This document shows positions 1-12,600 of a stretch of DNA of 64,000 bases, one piece after another. Numbering within the stretch: position 1 is the stretch's first letter; every line of letters starts with the position of its first letter. The stretch comes from Trifolium pratense (Eukaryota > Streptophyta > Magnoliopsida > Fabales > Fabaceae), in assembly GCF_020283565.1 (NCBI RefSeq), contig NC_060060.1, positions 34,534,001-34,598,000 of the forward strand, written 5' to 3'. The position numbers and the translations under genes were made by a program. The notes under the pieces were generated by a model. The model did no database searches, was not told the origin of the DNA, and saw only the letters and a list, made by a program, of their open reading frames with translations.

Positions 1-384
1 ATTAAAAAAAAAAATAAAAAATGAGGTTAACATATTTCTAAGAAAAAGAATAGATTATTATCATAAGATGGTGAAGAGATAAAGCACCGCGAGTCCTCTA
101 TAAACCAAAATATATTTCGGAAAAGTTAAGGTTACAAATTAGGTAATTTCACTTAGCTTACACTAGTAATACTACATTAGTTTTTGACATAAATATCAGT
201 ATGAATATGACTTTTGGATGATTATGTTGTATTATATATACACAAAATAATATTAAAAGCCTGCTTTCTTTCTTTCTTTTATATGTTCCCTACCAAAAAC
301 TATTTCAGTTTTTCTCACCTATCAATGGTAGCATCCTTAGATTGATATATGACTTAAATACTTATGCATGGAATTCAAGGATAT

Positions 385-501
385 TGTTAAGATTCCCACA
401 TCGGATGTGAGATGGCTTGAACACATGGGTTTATAAGTAGAGCCAATCATCACCTTACAAACCGGTTTTGTAGGGTTGAGTTAGGCTCAACTCAAAATTC
501 T
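385..501 (+). repeat. Solo LTR-like copy of a TRIM retroelement (copy A)
   Basis: Begins TGTTAAGATTCCCACATCGG and ends near the 'GTTGAGTTAGGCTCAACTC' tract. It is the reverse complement of the LTRs at 4905-5230 and 10506-10850. It lies beyond the last exon visible for the helicase, probably in its next intron. No internal region or second LTR is seen, so it is probably a solo LTR. Edges are approximate. The remaining bases 1-384 and 502-621 hold no exon that I can recognise. Confidence 0.6.
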
Positions 502-621
502 AAGAGATGTCTTACAAAGAACCACACATCAAGTCAGATAAGGCATAAATAATGGAAACCATGTCACAGTGTAAGATTCACGCAAATGTTTTTGTGTACC
601 ATCCTAATTGGTTTAACTGAC

Positions 622-3600
622 CAATAAAGACCTTTCATGAACTTCATCAACTATGATATGAGTAATGCCCGTCAAGCTTCGGTTCCCCTGCAAAATGAAT
701 AAGGTAAATCATAACATAAAATTTAACAAATGAACAAGGTAAATAATAACTTTAAATTCAATATATAAAAACAAATATAGCTCGGTATCAAAAATAGAGT
801 GCGTTGACTTTTGTATGAACATACCACTAGTCACAACATTTATTTTATATTTATTGAGTTTTATTTTTATTCCATAAATCATTCATTCTTAATTTGTGGA
901 ATTTCTTTATGTACTATCTCCTATAAAAGGAGCACTCTTTCATTGGAATAAATATACTCTGAAATTATAGAGTACTTTCAACATTTACCATTAGAGTAAT
1001 GTAGTTAGTTGTGGTTAACTATTCTCCCATAACTAAATCTTGATTAATCTTCCATATTATCAGCATATAAATAAGAATCGTATCTTTCTTTGTTTTCTAT
1101 GCTTTTCTTGAATAACTGAATGTTTCTTTAAGTTTCTTCTCATTGAATAGTTTTTGTATAATAATAAACCTATTAAACTCTTCAAAAGAAATAATGTACC
1201 ATTAATTTTCTCAGAAGGATGCCTGTTGTACAGAACAGAAGCCTTGTTTTTTCGTTCCTGACATGAAAATAAGCAGTCAATAAACTATTACTTATAAGTC
1301 GTATATAACATAACAAAGAGAGAAAACATCTCACATTCGGACATATGGGGTGGGGGAAAAATATACAATGTAATTAGCATTCCATTACATAATACTTTCT
1401 TTATGTCACTAATTAAGAATTAAGAATTTTCTATACAAAAGGATCAAGGTACTGCATGTGCATTGTTAAACAATCTTAAAACCTTTTAAACACTAAAAAT
1501 AGTACTCCCTCCGGTCCTTTTTATAAGAAAAAAAAAGTGAAAATATTTTTGGTCCTTTTTATAAGAAACTTTGACCAATTTTTAGATTTATTAGATGTTT
1601 AATTTCATTTGTGCCCTTATTTATTATGAGAGAGAATATTAAAAATAAGTAAGTTAGTGGAATTAAAAGTGATTAAATAGGGGTATTCAGGGAATAACTT
1701 TAAATTTATAGGAGTATTAAATGAAGACAACTATTTACAATGTGTTTTCTTGGCCTTGGTGATTTTTTTGTTTTGTTCTTATAAAAAGGACTGAAAGGGG
1801 TATTTAGTAGCATAACATAAAAATATTTGATGAATGGCAGTTACAAGTTGATAAGAGTGAGTATAATACTTCTCTCATCTCTTCTATCTCACACAGTATT
1901 GCAAGTATTCTTTGTTTTAGCATTTTTTAAGACACTGTTATGTGGTACCCAGAGCTTTTTTCTAGGGCTTCATGCTTGGCCTATTTGGTTCAATAAGCAA
2001 TTTGTTAATTTTTTTATTTTTTTTTGAATGGCAAACAATTTGTTAATTATATCCATCACTTTAAAACAAAATGTTGAATGGACAAATGAACACCTGGCAC
2101 TATCTAGACGAACTTGATAACCAATCAAGGAGCCATCAGAACCTGGTGAAGGTTCGCACCGCTCATCGGCTACCCTTTCAGCTACGGAAATAGCCTAAAA
2201 CATAAACAACAAATAATAAGCTTGTAAGCAAGTCCAATCTAACATGTGAAAAAGAAAGTTAAAACATGAGATCACAAAATTTAAATTATAAGCATGTTGA
2301 GACAGAGAGAGATAGGGGGAGGTGGGAAGCAAAAAATACCCATGTATTTCACAACTAAGCTATGTTATATATATTTGATTCAAAAAAAAAAAAAAAAAAG
2401 CTATGTTATATATATGGATATTCAATCCTAATAAACACACAAAGAATAATAGTTACCATATTTAAATTTTTTAAAATACTGGCTATCATAGTTTCACTAT
2501 TTCTAAGCTCCCCTTCAAGTTATATATATATATAGCTTATATGAGGACCACTCAAAGACTTTGTAAAAACATTTTCCGATTGGTCATTTTAACTAACAAA
2601 GCTAGTGATGATATATCCAGATAAAATCTTTTGAATTGACAAAACTAGTGATTAGATCTTCAAACAAAATCTCTAACAAAATGGCAATATATCTCAATGT
2701 GATTATTCTCACGAAACATTGGATTTGAGGCAATATGAATTGCAACTTAACTATCACAAATAAGTGTCATTTGTGTAGCCTCCCCAAATCTAAGCTCCTA
2801 GGGAGCTGTTTGAATAATATGAACTCACAAATCGCTAATGCCTTGGCTTAATATTATGTTTTTGCACTTGGCATTGCAACATTTCACTTTTTACTTTTTG
2901 GAGATTAGGTTTTCCCCAATCAATATACTATACCATGATGTTAAAAAGTCTCACATCGAATGAGAAATGGTCTAAAGATATATTTATAAGGGAGGCAATC
3001 CTCTCCTTACAAGCCGGTTTTGTAAAGTTGAATTAGGCTCAACCCAAATTCTAATAAGCTTCTACATGAAGCTTAGTCAGAGTTGTCAAACTGTTACAGA
3101 ACCAGTTTTAACAGTTACAAATTAGTTACAAGTTGTTTCACTATATAACAACTGATTGAATGTTAGTTGAGACTATATACATATCTATCCTATACAGTAA
3201 ATACATGGATCTTAATCTTATTTTCAACAATGGCAGTGCCAATTTACAGTTTAAAATTGCAGAAGATATACATTGGCCAAATATGCACGTAGAAGATTTT
3301 GTACTTACCGCTATTCTCCTTGGTTGTGTGCAAATAATATTACAGTGTCCACCATGTCCTGACTCAATCATCTCATCCAATATGAATTGAGGAACCTACA
3401 TTAAAGTCAATCTTAAAATATTATGCAAACACTCTAACTCGAAGGGGGAATTTGCCATCTACAATCAACTATACTCAAATTCCTGAAGCAAGAAGAATGC
3501 AATTGACGACATAAAGTTTTGATATGATGTGTCAAAAAATCACAACCTACAACTGAAATGTTACCTGAGTTGTTTTTCCAGAGCCTGTTTCCCCACAAAC

Positions 3601-6600
3601 AACAAGAACATCATTTTCCTTTAGAATTTGCAATATATCACCCTTTAGTGTGGCAATAGGAAGTGTAGCTCTAAACTTCAACATATCCTGGAACGAAAAA
3701 TATATCTAGGTTAGTACAAATTGATATTTTTCTCCAAATAAAGGTCAATCAATTGTGCCTAGGGAGGATGGAAATGTTGAAGGTGCAGTAATGGAAGTGA
3801 AGGGCCTAGGACTAGAGTGAATTAAATGATATAGGATTGAAGAGTAATGTGGCATGGATCCATGGTGTCTCAGTTGATTATAACGAAAGGTGCTTATCTT
3901 CTCTATGTTTGGTTTTATAATTTAAAGACTTCATTTGGAAACTAATACAATTTTTTTCCTTATCAAAGATGTGATGACCAACTGAATAGCCCCTTGCATG
4001 GTGCAGGATATTACTTTAACCCCAAATTTCATAATACTTGTGGATTTGAAAATGATTATGAAGTTAAGAAAGGATCATACAATTATATAGAAAGGATGGT
4101 GGAAGACATCGACGAAATAAGTCATATTGATTTCTAGATTGAGGATTCCAAAAGTAAATCAATGTTTGCTATAAGAGTATGGAATCTGACATATAGTTCA
4201 TCTGATTGTTGTGTAATTGGAGTGCCTTTCAGATGGTAAGCCCCCCAATTTATAAAATAATCTGTATTTTGTTCTTGGTTTATTATGTTTCAATTGACTT
4301 TATAATTATTGGTCCACATTAACAAAACATAAATAAATAAATTAAAAAAAAACTGTTTAAAGCAAAAGATCATGAATGATGTGGCATCTGTGATGGTTAA
4401 TTCAAGAATAAACACAAGCAAGTTAGAAAAGCAATTGACTATAATATTGAGAAGCTTTCTTCTTATGCTGATTGGGTTGTGCATGATGATAGATGCTCCA
4501 ATTGTAGTTGACTTGGTTGAAGTTGGAGAAGCTAGTGGTGGTGGTGCAAATGAATTGAGGTTCCTAATGTTGATGAAGATGGACATGGAAATGTCACTGA
4601 TGAGAATGAAGATAATATGGAGGATGATCATGAATATCCTAAATGGGAATTGAATAATATACTAGACTAGATATATAGAATTGTAGTTTCTAGAGATGTA
4701 GAGATTATGAACTTGTGCCGTCGAATAGTGTTATGTTTTGGATCGCAATCTTATGATTTTGAATTTTCAATAAACTTAATTTAATGATGTGACTTCGAGG
4801 TTATTTTCTTTTATGTTATTTTTTGTGCACATTTAATTTTGCATTTTAGGTAGGATCTTATGATTTGTGTTGCAATCTTACGTTCCATCCAAATCTAATA
4901 TTAGGTTTTTATACTGCGTCTAACTCATCCTTACAAAATCGGCTTGTAATGTGAAGGGTGTCACATTTTATAATCTTTTTCCAGGCCTTGTATCTTTTCA
5001 AAGTGGAACTTGGATTTTTCCCAATAAACCCCCTCACGTCTAGAGCAGTATTGGGCTTGATGTGTGGATAATTTGGTGGGTGACCCGAATGGATACACAC
5101 TTATACCATATTATGTTTTATATTGGGCCTAATTTGTCCTTACAAAAACGGCTTTTAAGGTGGGGGTGCTACTCTTTATACACCTTCAGGCCTTATCAGT
5201 TTTCAATGTGAGAGTTGAGTTTTTCACACTAGGTACTAATACAGCAATAAGAAAATCAGAGTCGTTATATTTTCTGTCACTTTTTCCTCTGAATCCACAA
5301 CACAGATATGAAGTACTAATACAGCAATAAGAAAATCAGAGTCGTTATAAGAAATCAAACAAAACACGTGCTAACCTGGTATCTTTGTGTTCCCATTTTA
5401 ATGTATTGCGCCTGTCTCAAATTAGTACTCTCCAATTCCTTACTGTAGGTTCCTCCTGCAAAATATAATTCTAAATTCGTGACAATCAAAAGGTGACACC
5501 CACTTAAACTTTAAGCATTGTATTTGTAAAATGTTATTCAATTACAATCAAAATCAAAAGGTATCAAAGTCTTCGCTCGTAAAAGATCTTTCATGTCTCA
5601 TAAGTGTATCAATAGCATATTTAACCAGCAGCTATATAAAACTTACATATCAAAATAACAATCTCAGGGAAATTGGGTTAAGTAGCTTTTGAGATTCTCT
5701 ATTCTTCTGCTTCCTATGCTTAGTGTTCATTGTACTTAAAACATAATATATTATTGGTTATGAGATAACTCAGTTTCTGTCTTCTTTCTATCATTTGTTT
5801 TCACTTTATATATTTCTAATATACTTCATCTAACACCTTCAAATTTGACAGAGTTATGTCACAATAAATCCTACGCCGGGATTTAGGGGACCATCTATAG
5901 AAAGTTCATTATATTCATAAAAACACAATTCCCATTTATTTTCTTGCTATTTGTACTTTTATTCCTTTTATTCTCCTGAATGGCCATATGGTGTTCTTGA
6001 TTTGTCCCCAAAGCCTATCCTTTAATTGTATTCATTGTTGATGGAAAAGTTAGGTTGGCTACGGATAATACCCACAAATATATTGATAAGCAGTTATAGT
6101 TTATAGAGTAATTAAGGGCCATTGGTTAAAGATTAAATAAAGTGATTGTGATATTCAATAATAGAGATTAGATTTTAGAGATTTGAGAGTTGGACCAAAC
6201 TCAACCCTACAAAACCGGTTTGTAAAGTGAGGATTGTTACTCTTAACAAAAAAAAAAACTTAACTTGTTTTATGTTTGTTTATCATATGAGAATAAATTA
6301 TTTTTTAAAAACCACGTTATCGAAATGATTTTCTAGAGAAACTACTCAACAGATTCTAGTTTGAAGCAGTTTTTACTTTTTGTATTTCTTCAGATTCTCA
6401 TTTTTAAAAAAAAAAATCTTTAGAAACAGGTAAAAACTTCTAAAAGTGATTTTTTTCACCAAAAAAACCGTAACAAACGGGCTCTAAGTAAACCAGTTAT
6501 ACTTTATGATATCCAGATGTTTCTTTCAAACACTGAACACGTGTAGATGTTAATATTACCAACCTTCAAGAAACATTTAGTTTCAAAAATGGCCAGGCTG

Positions 6601-9600
6601 ATTTAAAAAAACATCATCACAAAAAATAAGCAGAAAAGAAAAGGAACTAAGATTCCAAATCCAAATTGATTTAGATAAGTGGAATAACCTACTCTGAGCA
6701 AATGATTGATGACTATCAATGGTTGAACTTTTATTTTCATCAATTCTACCGTTGTTTTGAGGAAACTTATAGTCTATAACATCAGCAGATGCAGTTTCAC
6801 CAGAGCCATCGCCACTTAATATTGACTCCACAAAACGAGACTTATGATCTTCCACACTGTCTTCTAGCTTGGTCAATGATTCCCCTGTAAGTTTTAAATT
6901 TCATATCTTCTAAGAAACTTTTATATTGAAGAGATAAAGTGTTAAATATGTTTAGTCTCTATAAAATCACCTTTTAAGTTTATTACTTACAAAAAATCAT
7001 TAATTTCCAGTGCTCACATTTTACAAAAACTGCATGCTTTTATTTAGGGACTAAAACCACTCAGTTTTTGTAAAAGTTGGCGACTAAAAATGGATAAAAA
7101 AATTATAAGAACTAAACTTAAATGAGATGATTTATTAGGACTAAAAACATTTAACCTAAGTATCAAAATAATTATACCAATAACATGACAGTCGCATTAC
7201 AAAATGGTAGAAACAAAGTTCAACAAAACATAAAAAAAAAAAAAGGCTTACCTTCCATCCACTTCATAACAACTGAAGCATAAGGCTCCGTAATTAGGAG
7301 ATGAATTGGGAAATCAGGAAATAGTTGGAACAAAGCATATGCAGCCACTTTATTCTGTGCATCCTGCAATCAAGTAAACACTGCAAATATTGTATCTACA
7401 GGAAACAATTCCCATAAATGATAAAACTGGGATGCATGGGCTGCACCCAGGTTGCACCATAGAAAAAGGTTTTAAGATCTAGCACATTCTTCAAAATATT
7501 TTAAGAAAATATTAAGATCAACTCTGTTGTTTACTATTTGTAACTATTGATGTTAAGTTGGGTAATTGGTTGTACCAGCTTTGTTGTTCCTGGTAAACCA
7601 TAACCTGTCTACAAAAGCTTTATTTACACTATCAATTCGTTAAGGAGCATTGAATCCAGTTTCCAATCAAATTTCTCTCACCTTTTTCTCAACCATAGAA
7701 TCATAATACGTGCATATGGATCACTCACCTCAGCAGATTCAAAGGCCTCATTCTGATCTGGAAGCTTAAGTGTGACCAGCCCCCCGGCTTTTCGATTCTT
7801 GCCCCTGCCACTAGCTTTACGCAATATGCTTACAGTATAGGAAAAACTCTTTCCTCTGCCAAGTATTTTATTGAATTTTGGAGCATCCCATCCTGATTTC
7901 TGGCAAAGCTGATGAAGGATAGCCTTTGGAACCTTTTGAGGGTCCCCCTGTCCATAAATAAGTTGTAACAAGTAAGAAATGAATATTGTCGGATCATGGC
8001 AAGATTTATATATATAGAATACATTGTTATCCACCCAATGCTTAGAAAAAACGACATGTGTAATTATTTTATATTATATTCTTTACAAAAGAACAAGCTC
8101 ATTAAGATGAAGAGTAAAAAATTACATGCGGGAATAAGGAATCCTCCCAAACAAATCACCAAACCAGAAACCAACCCAAAATGAAAAGATAAAATCACTG
8201 GGCAAAACTAACCAATCCCTCGTCATATCTGGTTAGTGAAACCGCATTAAAAAGCCCGTGATTTACACCAAATAGAAGCAAAAATATAATCTTATCACAT
8301 AACAAGAAGTCTAAATTCTAGTGCAGGTTCATGTAGCATTTTATTTTACTATTTCGAAAATATTGGAAAATAAATATAAGAAAATGTAAAAAGGGAAATG
8401 TCATATCAAATTCATGAAAACATCCCTTTCGCCTTCCTTGATACTTGTATACTAGTTTCAACAAAGCATTTACATGTCCAAAGCCCAACCAATGTAATTA
8501 TTGTGTTTCTTCAAACTCCAGTGTAGCTAAAAGATATTGAGAATAATTGGAAGACACATGAATTGCATTAAACTTCATCAAGATAGTCATGAAATGTAGC
8601 CAATAACATACCTTCTTCCAAATGCCATCTAACTTATCTAAGTTCTTCTCGGATAATCTTTTAATTTTTTCTAGTTTCTGTGCTTTCAAAATATCAGGGT
8701 GTATTTCATTAGATGGCATATCCTCCAAGAAGAAACCACCAAGCTCAATGTCTCCAGCCACTCCTTGTGCAGAATCTTTTTCAACATGTACAGCTGGTAA
8801 GCAAGACTTGGCAAGATTTTCATCTGCGCTATGATTTTCCACATCACTACCGTTTATTGCGGCCACATTAGATGGCAAAATAACGGCAGAATTACTTTCT
8901 ACATCGCTTGGCTCATTTTCTATCAAAGGCTCATGGCCCATGGAAGCTCCCTCAGATGCATGTTTAGTACTGATTTGGTCGTATTCTAAGGCCAAAGTAT
9001 CATCTGATAATCCTGCTCAATATATTTTACAATAAACTAAGACGAATTGAATATCACAAAAGATATTGAAATAAAGATAAAAAAAATAAAATTCAATTTA
9101 ACCTAGAGCAGACAGCTCCTGTTTCAGTTTTCGTATGATACGGCTTGCCAGCTCCTGATGTTTTTTGTCCCCTTTTTCCTTCGCCTTTGTAGCTTCCAAC
9201 CTTGCAGCAAGATACTCCTTGGCAATAACATCATAAGGCCTGGGTTCGCGAAGCTAATAAGAGAGAAAAATGTATCATAAACTTTTAGGACAACGTTAGT
9301 CAAAATCGATATTTTATTTAAGATCGAGAAAGGGAGTGAAGATCATAAATGGTGGGATTGTAGCATGTGTAGTTTGCAAACCAAAACCAATTTTAAAAAA
9401 CTGGATATTTACCTTAAGTTTTTAACCAGACCATTTACTATTCACTGGATTGATTGATTTTTAAACCAGTTGGTGAAATGGATGTATATCCGCTGGTAGT
9501 TAAACTTACCACATAAGGGAGAGACGTGTATTTATGGGCAACAGAAAGTGGTTTAAAAACTCAGCGTTTTGGATAGATCATATGTTGAGAGATATGTGGG

Positions 9601-12600
9601 CTTTTTAACAAAATAAGTACATAATTTAGTTTTGAAATGAATCACTCCAAATGGTGTTTAAATATAAAGAATTTGAATCTTATGGAAATTCAGGAATTGA
9701 GAATTTTTTTAAACTACAGTTCTTAGTTAACGCAAGTTAGGATCCTCTCCATTTCTTTGGAGAGAGATAGACACAAAAATTAGATAGCGGTTCCACCATC
9801 AAGTGAGTCTCATCGTCGTTAAATATTTTTTAAAATAATTCAAACTTGTTTGTGTCTATCTCTCTCCAAAAGGAACTCTCCATTTCTTTTGAGAAATGTA
9901 CTCAGTTAACGCCAACAGAAAATACCACTTTGTTCTTTATTTTGGCCGATGAATGTCCCATTATTTAAGTATTATATTCCTATTCCTAATCTAATTCCAT
10001 TTCCATTTCCTCTTCATGTCTTATTACATGCTGTTGTTAATACTTTTTTAGGTCTATTTTGATTCCAAAGTAACGTTTTGCTATTTATCATTAAAATTAG
10101 TTAGTTATTGAACAATAAGAATAGCTGGGTGGTGCGGGGGGCACGGTGTGTAAGATCCCATAACGAATGAATGAAAAAATCAATTAATTCCATGCCGCGC
10201 TTTCAAGTGCAGTGTGTGGGTGACGATTGACAAAACAGTGATGGTGATTTTGTCACTTTACATGAAACTAGTTTTTGACGGGTGTGAGTCAGTTGCCAGG
10301 GTCTCTTAGATTTTCAATTGGGTCTAACTCATCCTTACAAAACTGTCTTGTACCTTGAGAGGGCCTACCATTTGAATGAATGAATAGTCAGTTAATTTCA
10401 TGTAACGCTTTCGAGTACAGTGTGTGGATGAGGGACCAGGGAAGGTGATTTTGACCCTTTACATGACACTAGATTTTGACATGTGGGAGCCAGTGGCTAG
10501 GGCCTCTTAGATATTGATTTGGGTCCAATTCATCCTTATACAAAACCGTCTTGTAAGGTCTTGGGTGTTACTCTGGATAAACTATTTTCAAGCCTTATCT
10601 CTTTTCAATGTGGGAACTTGGATTTTTCCAATACACCCTCTCTCGCCCAGCATTATTGCCACTTTATGCATGGATAATGTGGTGGGTCACCCAATGAATA
10701 GGTTTTGATACCATTTTAGGTTTTGAATTGGGTCTAACTCATCCGTACAATACCAACTTGTAAGGTGAGGGATGTCACTCTTTATAAACTATTTTCATGT
10801 CTTATCTCTTTTCAATCTGAGACTTGAGTTTTTCCCAAAAGGATGACCTCCTTTTAAGTTGTTAGCATGGTGTTTGTACATTTTTTTCTCACTTTTGCAG
10901 CAAAAACTTAACTGTATTCAGGATTTGAGGCATAACGAGATTTGAATAAACAATATATTAAAATTTTTAATAGGTGAGTTAGTGTGAGAAAGGGTGAGAA
11001 ATGTGCAGAGGGGAATTTATAGTTAATATTATTTGAGTCGCTATTTCAGAATAGTTTTTGGTAATGAAGCTGCACCTTTATGTTCGTATAGGTTCATATA
11101 CAGTGAACTAGAGTTTTGTTTACCTACCTACCAAATGTTAACTACTAAGCGTAACTCAAACAGTTAGCAATTAACTATAACAGACAATGAAAAATTGGTC
11201 AATTTTGAATTTAGTCCCTACACAAATTTCATTTGTTTTTAGCACCTAAAATACAAAACAAAAAATGTGTGCATGTAGCCCTTGATGAGGGCTAAAAACA
11301 CACTATTTTTGCTAAATGCAAGGCCTAAAAAAGAATAAATTTTTAAAGGGACCAAAATCAAATTTTGTCAATTTTCTAAAGATCAAAAACACATTGAATG
11401 ATTTAACTCTAAAATATGTTGTGCAACAGGCAGCACGTTATTAAGACAAGGCAGAAGCTACTTGAAGTATTAACACAATACAGAAACCACTAGAATCATA
11501 ACAGATGCAACCCATAGAATGCAACATGTACTTGAACAGAACTTCATAGTATCACAACACAATTAACATAGACCATGCAAATCATGGAGAAGAGTTAAGG
11601 TTGAAATGAACAGCCAAATATTTACTAATCTTCAAAAGAAAAAAGAGAAATACCTTTGTGGCACTACTTTCATCAAAAATGTCATCTTCCCAAGTCTTAT
11701 TTTCATCATCCTGCAAATACCACGCCATTAATATTGGTATATTTTCAACAGAAACGAAGCACGGCCAGTTTCACTATAAAATGCCCTTGTTCAAGTGAAA
11801 GATCAAACACCATGCAATCAAGTGCTTGAAAAAGGAAAATGATGCAGGATAAATGATAAACTATTACTTGTTTATGGAATGTGAAAACAAGTTTATAAGA
11901 CAGTACAAGTAAATAATGTTTCCCTCTCTTTCTCTCAATTTCTTTCACTTTAACATGGTATCATCGAGCTGGTACTGATCCATGGAGAATCACGATCATC
12001 AAAATCAACCACCTCCTCCAGTGCACACCGCAATTCTGATTAATGCTTCTCTGTTGCATCAATTTTCACCATCACTTCTTATTCTGTCATCTTTGATCTC
12101 GTTTCAACTCAAAAGAAATTGAGAAGCTTAATGAGAAGCTTAATGCCAATAATCTTCAGAGTTTCATCTACTTACATGATATTTCACCTCAGTACCTCAC
12201 TAACAATGATAGCATCTCTGGAACTGGGAATCCTGTGTATCATACTTGAGGACAAGGTTGATCTTGAAGGGGCTGGTAATGATAGGATCATGAAGACTAA
12301 GAGAATAATGACTCATCTAGTTTATTCTAGACGGGATCTTTTAGGCATATTCTATTAGTTAGTTACTGAGTAATGCTATTGTGTAGTTGCTAACTTGCTA
12401 TAGCTATCTTACTACGAGTATGACTAGCTTATATAAACATTGTAGAGCCTCATGATGAAGTAATGAAAAATATAATCAATTTCCTTCCTTTTTTTATTAT
12501 CTAGTCTCTTCCTATAAATTCTGGAGTGTGATACCTACTTTAATTGGGTTGTATCACTATGGCTAGCTTCTAGATTATCTATTCCCAGCATACTTCTTTA

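Noticed and set aside
4372..4653. 93-codon plus-strand frame
   Set aside because: Lies in a helicase intron, with an opposing overlapping frame, no homology I recognise and Met-rich composition typical of chance AT-rich frames.
7996..8184. 62-codon plus-strand frame
   Set aside because: Intronic and antisense to the helicase gene; no recognisable protein.
12119..12358. 79-codon plus-strand frame '[13 protein letters not shown]'
   Set aside because: Inside a helicase intron. The surrounding text (GAATCACGATCATCAAAATC...) may be an old retroelement leader, but no domain can be read.
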